From: Leishmania donovani
Taxonomy: Eukaryota > Euglenozoa > Kinetoplastea > Trypanosomatida > Trypanosomatidae
DNA: 64,000 nucleotides
Direction: 5' to 3'
Assembly (NCBI RefSeq): GCF_000227135.1
Contig: NC_018238.1
Location: 18,296-82,295 of the forward strand
Part shown: piece by piece, positions 1-10,093 of the stretch
How positions within the stretch are numbered: the first letter of the stretch is position 1
Layout of the letters: the number at the start of each line of letters is the position of its first letter
Made by a program: the position numbers and the translations under genes
Notes under the pieces: model-generated
Told to the model about the DNA's origin: nothing
Database searches by the model: none
What the model saw: only the letters and a program-made list of their open reading frames with translations

Positions 1-1
1 C

Positions 2-1866
2 CTTCTTAGCTGGAAGGAGAAGGTGAAAGCCTCCAAGGCCCAGGACGCACAGCGCATCGCTTTGCAGGAGGAGGAGCTGGAGCAGCTCCGCCACCAGCTG
101 GCCGCCGGCGCGGACGAACAGGCGCAGCGGCACGCAGAGGAGCTGGAGCAGCTCCGCCACCAGCTGGCTGCCGGCGNNNNNNNNNNNNNNNNNNNNNNNN
201 NNNNNNNNNNNNNNNNNNNNNNNNNNNNNNNNNNNNNNNNNNNNNNNNNNNNNNNNNNNNNNNNNNNNNNNNNNNCTCCGCCACCAGCTGGCCGCCGGCG
301 CGGACGAGCAGGCACAGGCCCACGAGGCCCTCCGCGCTGAGCTGGCGGCGGCGCAGAGCGAGCGCGACAACGCCGCGCAGCAGGCGCAGCGGCACGCAGA
401 GGANNNNNNNNNNNNNNNNNNNNNNNNNNNNNNNNNNNNNNNNNNNNNNNNNNNNNNNNNNNNNNNNNNNNNNNNNNNNNNNNNNNNNNNNNNNNNNNNN
501 NNNNNNNNNNNNNNNNNNNNNNNNNNNNNNNNNNNNNNNNNNNNNNNNNNNNNNNNNNNNNNNNNNNNNNNNNNNNNNNNNNNNNNNNNNNNNNNNNNNN
601 NNNNNGCAGCAGGCGCAGCGACACGCAGAGGAGCTGGAGCAGCTCCGCCACCAGCTGGCCGCCGGCGCGGACGAGCAGGCACAGGCCCACGAGGCCCTCC
701 GCGCTGAGCTGGCGGCGGCGCAGAGCGAGCGCGACAACGCCGCGCAGCAGGCGCAGCGGCACGCAGAGGATGCCGCGTGTGTGAGGCAGGAACTGGGGGC
801 CAAGGCAGCGCAGCTCGAACAGCTGGAAGCAAGCCTTCTTAGCTGGAAGGAAAAGGTGAAGAGCGCAAAACTGATGGATTCCGAGAGAATTTTGAGACTG
901 AGCGAGGAGAGGGATGGCTGGCAGAGGGAGGCGGCGAGGGTTTCGGAGGCTGTGCGGATGCTGTGTGCCAGTGCTAAGATCTGCAGTAATGCGGGGTCGC
1001 CGACGGAGTGGTCGGAGAGTCTGTGTGAAGCTGTGAAAGATGGGCAGGCCGCCTTAGTTTGCCTTTCGTTAGAACTATGGACGGAAAGCACTTGGGCGGG
1101 TATCCAAGGTTTCAAGGAGCAGTTGACAGCTTACCTGGGTGCTCGTGCGTCTGCGGCCAAGGAAGCGGCTGAGAGAGTAGAGGCTCTGGAGGCTGAAGTC
1201 TTGCGCCTAAAGGAATCGGAGGCTTCATTGAGTGCTCGTTGCGAAAATACCGAAGCTCATGCAAGGAGTGTTGAAGAGGATTTGAAGCGTGCATCGACTC
1301 AAGCAGAGCGTGTTTCAGAATTGGAACAGGAGACCAGTGATCTCAGGACGCGGTGCAACCTTCTTCGAAAAGAACTGCAGAGGCAGCGGGAGGCAATGCA
1401 GCGAGACCGGTCGCAGCCGCACGAGACTGCAAACAGCGAGGCTGCAGCGTCTCCAATCACGGAGAATGCAAGTGCAGTTCAGTCTGTTTTGCTTGCGGCT
1501 GCGGGCTGTGTGTCGGAGCGGGATGTCGTTACCTTTGTGGACAGCAGGGGTTCGCAGGGCGGGTCTCTCAAGCTGAGCAAGGTAGGAGCAGAGCAGCTGA
1601 TCAAGGAGAATGCAGAACTCAAGCGAGAAAACGCGCACAACAACACCGTCATTGCTCAGTACATCAGAGAGTTAGAGGGGTACAAGGCAAATGAACGAGT
1701 GCAGCTTAGCATCGAGTATCTCCGCAACATAGTACAGCAGTATCTCTGTGCGGCAGAGGATTTGCGCCCAAAGATGATTCCGGCCATTTGCACCGTTCTG
1801 GAATTCAGCAGCAAACAAAAAGAAGACGTCCAAACAGCGAACCCACGATGCCCTCGATTTCACTGA
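2..1866 (+). CDS. Repetitive coiled-coil protein, 5'-partial, with assembly gaps
   Basis: The open frame is highly charged and rich in Glu, Gln, Arg, Ala and Leu, as in long coiled coils. From 607 to 1866 the frame is continuous and ends at TGA. Upstream, two N runs interrupt an array of near-identical units. One full unit (607 to 744) is 138 nt, or 46 codons, and contains the motif AEELEQLRHQLAAGADEQAQ. The segment before the array (LLSWKEKVK, from base 2) recurs after it near 838, so a larger repeat surrounds the smaller one. The first, second and third sequenced pieces are in three different frames, so neither N run has a length that keeps the frame. The start codon lies off the window. 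The C-terminal third is unique sequence with further heptad-like stretches. I do not recognise the family. The repeats resemble those of antigenic Leishmania repeat proteins, but that is only a likeness. Confidence 0.75.
177..275. other. Run of N (gap) in the repeat array
   Basis: There are 99 N inside the 46-codon repeat array. The reading frame before (codons starting at positions 2 mod 3) and after (0 mod 3) do not match across 99 bases, so the length is not the true one, or a base is wrong beside the gap. Confidence 0.95.
404..605. other. Second run of N (gap) in the repeat array
   Basis: There are 202 N between two copies of the same repeat unit. The frame also fails to carry across this length. 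Copy number of the array is therefore unknown. Confidence 0.95.
607..768 (+). repeat. Tandem 138-nt repeat unit (one full unit plus start of next)
   Basis: The motif encoding QQAQRHAEE starts at 607 and again at 745, which sets a 138-nt period. The second start leads out of the array into unique sequence. Parts of the same unit are seen at 60-176 and 276-403. Confidence 0.85.
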
Positions 1867-2018
1867 CCGTCGTCGACGCTGTTGAGATGAATGGCCTGGA
1901 GCGGCAAAGCCGGTGACTGTCGTGTGCTCTGGTGACGCCATCAATGGCATGACAAGCGATAATGCGAAAAGAGAGGTACCCTGCGCTCCTCGGCACTAGC
2001 GTGATTGCCTTTAGCTTT

Positions 2019-2338
2019 GCTGCATCCATGCGCTCCCCTGATGACAGGGGCACACCTCGGCGCGCCGCATCAGGGCTCAGTGGCCCCACTCTGTGCGTGA
2101 AGGGGACAAGCAGGCCCCTTCCCCCCTATGCCTGCCAATGCCGGTCCACCTCCGGTGGCGGCAGGGTCAAGCGCCCGCGACGCAGCGAAGTGAGAGCGAT
2201 GTATTGCTGCTGGTGTATGGGCGGTCAGGTCCTGGATGGCGCTGCTTTGCCCGACGCGATGGGGGCCTGTGTGAGCGGCCGGGGTCACGTGGCGTTCAGC
2301 TCACGTTGTATGGTGGCATGGACATGTTGAACCGCGGA
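2019..2338 (+). repeat. Dispersed ~310 bp element, copy 1
   Basis: This stretch is identical to 21920-22217 from its start through the sequence TTGTATGGTGG; only the last 20 or so bases differ. It begins with a perfect hairpin CCCCTG-ATGA-CAGGGG (2035-2050) and has a second stem CCACC-TCC-GGTGG near 2147. It lies downstream of a stop codon on the coding strand. It could belong to the SIDER retroposon group of Leishmania 3' UTRs, but I see no A-rich tail and cannot confirm the signature. Confidence 0.85.
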
Positions 2339-2740
2339 AGCTCGCTGCTGTCGCACTTTTCATTTCATTTTTTTGGCAGACTAGCTTTCTGCTACTCTAT
2401 GGCCTTTACAGTCCTTCACACTTACACCCTCATGCGCACACTTCTGTGATTACGCGTGAGGATGATGGGTATAATGTGTGCCGCAGTGCGTAACAGCATT
2501 TGGGCGTGCTGTGTGTCTTCTCCGGCTCCACTGCACCGCGGATACTGAACATGGGATCCACTTGCAGCTCTTTGCCCGAGTGCATGTCAGGGCTCCGTGA
2601 ATGTTGGCCGAGTGCTTCTATACTAGCGCATGCTGCGCTGGCATCTCCAGGTCTACCACGCTTGCACAGGGCCTCTATGTTTTCTCCCCACTTACCTACG
2701 GCCTCTTCCATTGGTAAACTTCTAGTCTCGTGAGTCAGTG

Positions 2741-2769
2741 CTGCAGCTTTATTTTCCCTTCCCACATAG
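2741..2769 (+). promoter_or_regulatory. Predicted spliced-leader acceptor (pyrimidine tract + AG)
   Basis: A T/C-rich tract ends in CACATAG at 2769, 57 nt before the ATG at 2826. The position fits a trans-splice acceptor for the gene at 2826. Confidence 0.45.
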
Positions 2770-2825
2770 GCACAAGGCACAGCACGGTTGCTGTCGTTTC
2801 GTTCTGTGCGCTGGCATAGGCTCTC

Positions 2826-3503
2826 ATGGTGAAACGAGACTTGCAGAAGGAGAAGCAGCAGGAGCTCGCTGCTATTTGGGGCAGTGAAGTCCAAGGGGAT
2901 GCACGCTTTCCTAAACGGCGCAGAGCCGCTCAAAAGAAGGGTCTTGGTGCTGTCGAGGACAACGACGACGTAGACCCAGCCGCCCTGTCAGACATTGGAA
3001 GCGATGCCGGAAGCATCACGAGCAAGCACAGCGATACGGCAAAGAAGGAAACGAGGAAGACCGTCAAAAAGGAGAGCACCGACTATCGCCTCCATTGCTT
3101 TGTCGAACCTGGCACGGAACTGAACGCCGTTCGGACCGTCTTTGAGGCCTACGAGCCCAAGGTCGAAATTCGTACAGCGCAGAAGGGCAATTTGCTCAAC
3201 AAGTCACAGTTTGCAGTGCTCACGTTTCGCAACAAGGCAATGGCGCTGCATGCGGTGAAGAAGCTTGACGGAACCAATCAGCGTGATCTTCTGGGTGTGA
3301 GTAGCCTGAAGCTGAACCTTATGCTGACAAGGCAGCAGAGCAAGATTGCGCGCAAAACGTTCAACCGAAAGATCCGCCATGTGAAGGAGCGAAATCAGCT
3401 CATGGAAGCGCAAGAAGACATGGCGTTTATTCGAAACTTTTTGAAGCAGCATAGCGGTGCAAAGAAGGGCAAGCAAGACGGGAAAATGCTCAGTCTCTCG
3501 TGA
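2826..3503 (+). CDS. RRM-like, basic nuclear-type RNA-binding protein (putative)
   Basis: The product is 225 aa and starts at ATG 2826. The N-terminal 85 residues are charged, with basic patches (PKRRRAAQKK) suggesting nuclear or nucleolar location, followed by an acidic Asp/Ser stretch. Residues about 87-170 read like an RRM fold: YRLHCFVEPGTELNAVR, then an FAVLTFRNKAMALHAVKKL segment where an RNP1-like strand would lie, then a closing strand (LKLNLMLTRQ). The C-terminus is strongly basic and helical (KIARKTFNRKIRHVKERNQ). No enzyme motif is visible. A role in RNA binding or ribosome assembly is an inference from this layout; I do not recognise a named orthologue. Confidence 0.7.
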   Translation: MVKRDLQKEKQQELAAIWGSEVQGDARFPKRRRAAQKKGLGAVEDNDDVDPAALSDIGSDAGSITSKHSDTAKKETRKTVKKESTDYRLHCFVEPGTELNAVRTVFEAYEPKVEIRTAQKGNLLNKSQFAVLTFRNKAMALHAVKKLDGTNQRDLLGVSSLKLNLMLTRQQSKIARKTFNRKIRHVKERNQLMEAQEDMAFIRNFLKQHSGAKKGKQDGKMLSLS

Positions 3504-4217
3504 TGTGGTTGAATCACCATGTGTGTGTGTGTGTGTGTGTGTGTGCGTGCGTGCCGAGATGTGCAGTGCGACCGATGGAATCTCGTCGACAGCCACACTG
3601 AGCGAAGCGTTCAATAAACACGAGTAACCCTTCTTTTCTAAGCCTGTCTGAGCGTCTACGCCACTGAAGTACTTCCTCTCGTAACTGAGATGGCAAGCAA
3701 AGGCGTTTGGAAAGGTGCACATCCTACCCCCGCCCCAACCTTTCTATTCTCGCCTTGCCTTTCCCTGTTGCAGAGCTGCGAATCGAATGGTCGCGCTTCG
3801 CCTTTTTGTTTCTCTCGTTCCTGTAGTGAATGTAGAAACAGTTCATACTCAATGGAAGACTCTTGCAGCTCCCGTCATCCAGTCGAAAGCAGTACGCATG
3901 CCTGCTCCGTCCATCATTCCCTCACAGGCTCTACGCCTGCTGACAGGCCGGTCTCTCTCTCCCTCACCCCTCATTGTTTCACCCTTTTACTCCTCGCAGC
4001 CTCATCTCAGCAGTGCGTCATCCCTCCCCCTATCAGCGTTCTCTCAGCGGGTGCACAAGCAAGCACCCAAATATACGTAAACACGGCCGAGGTGTGTTCT
4101 GAAGACGGCACGGGCACGTGTCTTTACTGCGCGAGGGTCACTTGTGTGTGCTACCCTCGACTGGTGAGTGCAGTGTAGAAGAGCCGGTCGATTCGCTCGC
4201 AAGCTTGCCGCGAGCAG
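3504..4217. other. Intergenic region with (TG)n microsatellite
   Basis: A (TG)n run occupies about 3521-3544. Pyrimidine-rich stretches (3740-3775, 3950-4040) precede the next gene and could hold its splice acceptor. No gene is supported. Confidence 0.6.
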
Positions 4218-6218
4218 ATGGAGAGGGCTGTTAGGGATGAGGCAACGTACGCTGCACTTAAGGAGTGTCGGCCTCAAAACTGGGGGCCCCTGCGCACTAT
4301 CACTACCGTTGACAGCTATGTGGGCGGGACGAGGCAGGCGGACGCCGCCTCCTACCCCGTGCTGGAGGGTCCTGGAACACTACGCTCTCGAACGGGTTAC
4401 GAATTCACTGGTTTGCTGCACGAAGGCGAGGCCTCTGGTGCCGGCGTTCAGAGTTGGAGCGACGGCCGCATAGTCTGTGGAACGTTCCAGCACGGCACTG
4501 TGACGGGGAGCGGCTCCTTGCACTGGCCCAACGGGGATGTGTACACAGGGGACCTCTGCGAAAGTGTGCGTCACGGTCACGGCACCCTCGTCTCTGACGC
4601 CGGCAGGTCACGGTACACTGGCGACTGGCAGAGTGGGATGCGGCACGGACACGGAACCCAAGCCTACCCTGATGGGAGCGTGTACGAGGGGGAGTGGCAG
4701 CACGATGCACGCCACGGCAACGGCTGCATGCAATATAGCACGGGCGACATCTATGAAGGTGCATGGAGCGACGGCACGCCATGCGGGAACGGGGTGATGG
4801 GCTGGGTAGACCGCAGCGGCTGCTTTTACCGAGAGTTGTACAAGGGCGAGTGGAAGGCAGGGTGTCCGGACGGCAGCGGCGTGTCCACGTACATGGCCAT
4901 GCCAAAGGATTGCCTCCTTGGGTCATCCTCCACTCCGCTCGTGGCACCGTCCCAGTACGCAGCGCCTGCCGAGGCACTCTTGAACGTGTACGTTGGTGCG
5001 TACCGCCGCGGGCAACGCCACGGCCGAGGCATTTTCTACTACGCAGACGGCAGCTGTTACGAGGGCGGGTGGGCTGCGGGGTTCAAAAGCGGAGAAGGTC
5101 ACTTCACCTCTGCGGTCGGAGAGGTGCAGGAGATGAACGCAACATCGGAGCAAGACACAGAAGCTGCAGAAGAAGCAGTGGCGGCGCTGACTCTGGAGGA
5201 ATCCGCATCTTCCGTGGTACCCTCCGTGTCACCTCACGGCTTGGGCAACCTCCTCGAGACCGAGGACGATCTGCAGGTGACAATGCACCTCCTTTTACTA
5301 CGCTACAATACAACGCTGAAAACCCTCTTCAAGGACTACAGCCATCGAAGTGCGCATGTGGCCTTGCCTACAACGCGCAGTGACTGGTGGCAGCACCGGT
5401 TGCCTGGTCGTATGACACTCACGCAGTGCCTATGCCTCCTTCACGACGCACACATACTTGGCTCGCACTTCTCGATTGGTGCCGCGTTGCGCGCAGTAGC
5501 CGAGGTGCTGCGCGTCGAGGCTGAGACGTGGAAAGGTGCAAGGGCGGCAACCACCCTGGCGTCCACCCTCACCTTAGTGAACGAGGCGGAGGGCACTCTC
5601 AACTACCGTCAATTCTGCGAGTGGCTCATCCGCGTCGCTGTGACGGTGAATGGCGGGCCAACGTGCACGACAGTGAAGGCGAAGGTGAGTGCCTTGCTGG
5701 ATGGTTCGCTCAGCCGCGTCTCCGGGGCATCGTCACGCGCGGTAGCTGCCACCTTTCTGCCCAACTCTCTACAGCACATGGAGGACGTGCAGCATCACCT
5801 CAGTTCGCTGAAGCGCTGCTACGCCGAGCTTCAAAGCGTGAAGGACGGGGGTAGATACGGTGTGTCTCTGCGCTCCTGCCTGATAGCCATGAAGGGAACG
5901 CTTGCGAAGTGCCAGATTAGCTCTTCATGTGTCCTCGAGAAGCTGGCGTGGCTGAAGGATGAGTCGGAGTCGAGATACAGCACCGCTCCGAACGCGAAAA
6001 CCGTCGCTGAAGAGCCATCCTTGGCACAGGAGATGGTGACCTCCGCCATGGCGAGGAACAGGCAAGTGCAGCAACTGGACGAGGATGCCGGAACGGAGCA
6101 GTCGTTTGTGGAGTTTGTGGAGACGGTAATGACGGTTGTCGAGGCTGCGCGTCATCGCGGCTGCACGAATGCGGATGCGTTGCTGGTCGACCTTCAGCGC
6201 CGTTTGTTTGCCCAGTAG
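4218..6218 (+). CDS. MORN-repeat protein, radial spoke RSPH10B-like
   Basis: The product is 666 aa and starts at ATG 4218. Residues about 60-310 hold a ladder of MORN repeats with the typical YxGxW...HGxG pattern (for example YTGDWQSGMRHGHGT and YEGEWQHDARHGNG), broken by a linker near residues 225-260. The second half has no MORN repeats. It is helical and contains a segment around residues 355-420 (LRYNTTLKTLFKDYS ... MTLTQCLCLLHDAHI) that resembles the post-MORN helical domain of RSPH10B. RSPH10 is a radial-spoke head component of motile axonemes, so the expected place is the flagellum. The MORN call is firm. The RSPH10B assignment rests on the helical region and length and is an inference; other large MORN proteins are possible. 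Confidence 0.85.
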   Translation: MERAVRDEATYAALKECRPQNWGPLRTITTVDSYVGGTRQADAASYPVLEGPGTLRSRTGYEFTGLLHEGEASGAGVQSWSDGRIVCGTFQHGTVTGSGSLHWPNGDVYTGDLCESVRHGHGTLVSDAGRSRYTGDWQSGMRHGHGTQAYPDGSVYEGEWQHDARHGNGCMQYSTGDIYEGAWSDGTPCGNGVMGWVDRSGCFYRELYKGEWKAGCPDGSGVSTYMAMPKDCLLGSSSTPLVAPSQYAAPAEALLNVYVGAYRRGQRHGRGIFYYADGSCYEGGWAAGFKSGEGHFTSAVGEVQEMNATSEQDTEAAEEAVAALTLEESASSVVPSVSPHGLGNLLETEDDLQVTMHLLLLRYNTTLKTLFKDYSHRSAHVALPTTRSDWWQHRLPGRMTLTQCLCLLHDAHILGSHFSIGAALRAVAEVLRVEAETWKGARAATTLASTLTLVNEAEGTLNYRQFCEWLIRVAVTVNGGPTCTTVKAKVSALLDGSLSRVSGASSRAVAATFLPNSLQHMEDVQHHLSSLKRCYAELQSVKDGGRYGVSLRSCLIAMKGTLAKCQISSSCVLEKLAWLKDESESRYSTAPNAKTVAEEPSLAQEMVTSAMARNRQVQQLDEDAGTEQSFVEFVETVMTVVEAARHRGCTNADALLVDLQRRLFAQ

Positions 6219-7149
6219 AAGCACGATTCGTGTGAGGCTATCCTTTTCGCGTTTCCTGCTTCCGTTTGCGGGCTCCCGATGCGGTGGTGGCACCAATCAT
6301 GTGAAGGCGTGTATGTGCGCCTGTGCGTCATTCGAAGATGTATCTGAGACTTTACTTGGTGCATGCCGACTACCGCTTCACGTATGTATAGTTGAGCCCT
6401 CACTCTTTGCTCCTGCTCTACGACGACGACTCTTATGTTTGACACCGTTGAATGGAGGTGGGGGCGTGGCGGCCCCCTTTCGCTCAGAGGGCGACTCCGA
6501 ATCTGTGTTTGCAGGGGAGCGCACTTGTGTCCGCCTTCCGTCATCTCAAGCAACACAACAACTCGTACACGCGCCTAAGAGTATACACGGGTGATTGCAA
6601 CGCTGCCTAGTCGCACACGCAGCTTCAGGTAATGATTCGAGGGAACACGCAAGCGGCGGGCATTTCAGACGCAGGCCCACGCATTTTGTTATACGCGGCG
6701 TGCGCGAGACCTCTGATTTTCGGTGCTCAACGGTGACTTGCGCACTCGCTCAGAGATGCTGAGGAACTGCCTGTGCGCATGGGTGATTTACAAGCTTGAG
6801 GAGCCATCGTGAGTGCACAAGAGAGGCATATCTCATCCCTTCTTCTGCTATGCCCCAACTCATCTTCCGCATTACGGCAATGATGTGTTTCTCTTCGCTT
6901 CTCTGCTGCGGTTCAAACTGGCTGGTGTGTCGTGGTGGTCTCTTTATGTGCTCCTTGCCTCGTCTCGACGCTCAACGGACGCTGGCCACGTGCTGCCATG
7001 CCAAGAATCGCCTCCCTTATCATACCCGTGCAACACACACTTGCGACACCCTCTCTTTAATATTTGTTTTTTTTTTCTGTAACAACAACACAGAAACGCC
7101 GTTGCGTGCTGCGAAGCATACTCCTTTGTCTTGTGTGCTTACGGTGACC
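6219..7149. other. Intergenic region
   Basis: There is no supported gene. An open frame runs into the synthetase gene from 6796, but its first codon is GTG and its sequence is Cys- and His-rich, unlike the synthetase. A strong splice acceptor lies at its 3' end. Confidence 0.6.
7051..7093 (+). promoter_or_regulatory. Predicted spliced-leader acceptor for SerRS
   Basis: A T-rich tract (10 T at 7067-7076) is followed by CTGTAACAACAACACAG. The first AG after the tract is at 7092-7093, 57 nt before ATG 7150, and this helps choose that start over upstream in-frame codons. Confidence 0.6.
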
Positions 7150-8574
7150 ATGGGGCTCGACATTCAGCTGTTCCGCGATCCCGAGATGGCGGATATAGTG
7201 CGCGAGTCGGAGCGCCGCCGCTACGCCAGGCCGGAGATCGTCGATGATATCATAGAGATTGACAAGCGCTGGCGCCGCACGCAGTTTCTAACGGAAGCCA
7301 GCAAGAAAATGATCAACACTTGCAGCAAAGCCGTCGGCGCCAAGAAGAAGGCAAAGGAGGCGGACGGCGACGTCTCTGAAGTGCCGGCAGATGTCATGAG
7401 CGCCGCCCGGGAAGGCACATTAGACACGGAGAAGCTGGAGTCGTTGTGCATTCTCCAGCTAAAGCAGCTGTCCAAGGCACTGGCGACGCAGGTGGAGAGT
7501 CTTGCAAAGCTGGCTGCGGAGCAGGAAGCGGAGCGGGATCGTATGGTGATTAGCGTTGGCAACGTCTTGCACGAGTCTGTCCCGGTCTCGAACGACGAGG
7601 AAACCGGCAACGTGGTCGTGCGCACCTTTGGTGACGTGACGCGCCGCTTGAAGATGACGCATGTAGACTGCATGGAGCGTCTGGGACTTATGGACACGTC
7701 CAAGGCGGTAACCGCAATGGCGGGTGGCCGCGCATTTGTTCTGCGTGGTGGCCTCGTACAGCTGCAATTCGCCCTCATCTCGTACGCGCTCAACTTCCTC
7801 ATCGCCCGCGGCTACGAGCCCTTCTACCCGCCCTTCTTCCTCAACAAGGAGTATATGGGTGCAGTGGCGCAGCTTTCTGACTTTGACGAGTCGCTCTACA
7901 AGGTTTCCGGCGACGGGGACGAGAAGTACCTGATTGCGACGAGCGAGGCACCCATTGCCGCCTACCACACCAACAAGTGGTTCACCGAAATGAAGGAGCC
8001 GATCAAGTACGCCGGCGTCTCGTCGTGCTTCCGAAAGGAGGCCGGTGCGCACGGCCGCGACACGCTCGGCATCTTCCGCGTCCACCAGTTCGACAAACTG
8101 GAGCAGTTTGTTGTGTGCTCTCCTCGCGAAGATCAGTCGTGGAAGATGCTGGAAGAGATGATCCAGACCTCCCAGGACTTCAACGAGAGCCTCGGTCTGC
8201 CGTACCGCGTCATCAACATCTGCTCTGGGGCCCTCAACAATGCTGCTGCCAAGAAGTACGACCTGGAGGCGTGGTTCCCCGGCTCTGGTGCATTCCGCGA
8301 GCTTGTTTCGTGCTCGAACTGCACGGACTACCAGGCCCGCAGTGTTAACTGCCGCTTCGGCCCGAACACAAAGGGCAGCACAGCGAACAGCACGAAGGAA
8401 TACTGCCACATGCTGAACGGTACTCTCTGCGCTGTCACTCGCACAATGTGCTGCATCTGCGAAAACTACCAGACCGAGGAAGGCATCGTAATCCCCGAGG
8501 TACTGCGCCCCTTTATGATGGGGACGGAGATGCTCAAGTTCCCGGCAGAAGCCCCTACGGCCGATAAGGAGTAA
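7150..8574 (+). CDS. SerRS: Seryl-tRNA synthetase (cytosolic)
   Basis: The product is 474 aa, the usual eukaryotic length. It charges tRNA-Ser (and tRNA-Sec) with serine using ATP. The N-terminal ~120 residues form the expected long helical arm that contacts the tRNA. Class II signatures follow: TSEAP near residue 264, motif 2 (CFRKEAGAHGRDTLGIFRVH, near residues 293-312) with its ATP-binding Arg, and motif 3 (LCAVTRTMCCICENYQ, near residues 427-442). The start at 7150 is chosen because the protein from there matches family N-termini and lies just after a strong splice acceptor. The gene is complete and ordinary. Confidence 0.97.
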   Translation: MGLDIQLFRDPEMADIVRESERRRYARPEIVDDIIEIDKRWRRTQFLTEASKKMINTCSKAVGAKKKAKEADGDVSEVPADVMSAAREGTLDTEKLESLCILQLKQLSKALATQVESLAKLAAEQEAERDRMVISVGNVLHESVPVSNDEETGNVVVRTFGDVTRRLKMTHVDCMERLGLMDTSKAVTAMAGGRAFVLRGGLVQLQFALISYALNFLIARGYEPFYPPFFLNKEYMGAVAQLSDFDESLYKVSGDGDEKYLIATSEAPIAAYHTNKWFTEMKEPIKYAGVSSCFRKEAGAHGRDTLGIFRVHQFDKLEQFVVCSPREDQSWKMLEEMIQTSQDFNESLGLPYRVINICSGALNNAAAKKYDLEAWFPGSGAFRELVSCSNCTDYQARSVNCRFGPNTKGSTANSTKEYCHMLNGTLCAVTRTMCCICENYQTEEGIVIPEVLRPFMMGTEMLKFPAEAPTADKE

Positions 8575-9763
8575 GAGCCTTCAGTGGGATGTGATCAGTG
8601 CAACAGCAGCGGGCCATCCACGCTGACCAGAGCGTTGGCGTGCGGGTCTTTTCACTCTACCTCCCCCCCCCCCATTGTCATTTCTTAGCGACGCAGAAAT
8701 GTGAAGCGAAAAATAAGTGCGTCTCTCTCGCCCCTTCCCCCTCGTCCTCCGGTCTCGGATGGTGGAGAGATCATCATCCTTTTAGCGGGGCTTTCCCATC
8801 TCATCGTCGGATCCTCGCTGCCGAGAACAGGCGACAAAATGTTTTTCGCCAGCGACGCCACCGCAAGCAGGGAACCCCTGATGGTGCTCTCTTGCGCTCT
8901 CCTCGTTTTGTTGTTTTCCTCTATGCTTTGCAGCTCCGCGCTTGTCGCTTAAGGACCAGCGAGCGCGCGACGTGCCCTTGGTCACACACATGGCTGGGGG
9001 TGCTCAGCAGTGGCACAAGTGTCATTGGGAAAGACGGAGGTAGGGGGAAGGGGAGAGGTCTTCTACGCGTTATCGCCTCACAGCATCGAGCAGCCATTCG
9101 CATGCCCATCTCTCCTTTTCTTTTTCGGCCGATTTGCACAGCCGACGAGTCGCTAGGCAGTGGCACATCAAACCGGAAGTAAGCCCTAGCAATTCAAGCG
9201 ACGACGTGCCCAATGCGAGTGTGGGTGCATCGGTACACGACGCCTCTTTCTTGATATATACGCACACAGCTGTCTTGCATTTCCCTCGTCTTCCCGACCT
9301 TGAGCGGATCGCGCGTTAGCTGCATATGCGTTGTCTATGTGAAAAGCAGCAACACGAGGAAGACCGCAAGACATCCCAGGTGCGCCCTAGTCGGTGCTCG
9401 CGCATACTGGGTTGCATGCAGCAGCGAACACAAACTCCCACCACACTATACACGACCGTGCCGATACCGACCAAGGAGGAGGAGCAGCTTTTTCCTAATT
9501 TTACTGTGATTGTTACCGCGCCCCCTTTCGTGCGTGGTTGTCGGCAGACTGAGGGAAAAAGACCGTGCATGGCTGCATGTGTGACTAGCTGCGCCTACCA
9601 TGATTCTCTTCGGAGCTAGTTTTAAGAAACACAGGATGTAGGATGCGGTGGCGAGTAGACAGACGCCAATGTGCATTCTTTGTACATTTACTCGTCGAAT
9701 GCAACCCTACATATCGCGTTGCTTGAATGCCAGGTGGGAATGGACGGCCCCCGCATCAGCATG

Positions 9764-9803
<40 letters not shown>

Positions 9804-10093
9804 GCTTATTTGGAGGAATGCAGGCACTCCGTGCGACCTCTGCAGTGGCTGTGATTTTCTTCTATTTTCTCTCATCTGCTCTTGCTGCTGCCTCTATGTG
9901 GTGAGCTCCTTCGGCCTGCCAAGCGCAGACTCACTGGAAAGATCGCCGCCTCCCATCACCCACAGCGAAGGCGGGCATCACTCTCTCTGCTTACACTCAA
10001 GTGGCTCCATCACTAAAGATAGCGTTGCGCCAAGTCGCGGTGTGGTTCCGCTGCCAGCGCCGTGGATTTGTGCAGAACTGCGCTCTTCCTCAA
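8575..10093. other. Long intergenic region
   Basis: About 1.5 kb with no convincing gene. It contains a C9 run near 8664, a (TG)n run at about 9767-9800, and a long pyrimidine tract before the kinase gene. Several 60-90 codon frames exist but have no family features. Confidence 0.6.
9854..9905 (+). promoter_or_regulatory. Predicted spliced-leader acceptor for the kinase gene
   Basis: A long T/C tract with very few A or G runs from 9854 to 9898, and the first AG follows at 9904-9905. Another AG follows at 10000-10001; either could be used. Confidence 0.4.

Larger units (their letters stand above)
1867..2825. other. Intergenic region carrying dispersed repeat copy 1
   Basis: No convincing gene is present. 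It holds a copy of the ~310 bp dispersed element (2019-2338) about 150 bp after the upstream stop codon, then AT-richer spacer and a pyrimidine tract before the next gene. Confidence 0.7.

Noticed and set aside
2093..2330. Open frames inside the dispersed element (both strands), repeated at copies 2 and 3
   Set aside because: The frames look conserved only because the DNA copies are nearly identical. Copy 3 has an extra C that changes the frame, so selection for protein is unlikely.
6796..7149. Upstream extension of the synthetase frame by 118 codons (possible mitochondrial form)
   Set aside because: It begins at GTG, has no presequence character, and a strong splice acceptor at 7092 removes most of it. 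A dual-localised form through an in-frame ATG cannot be wholly excluded.
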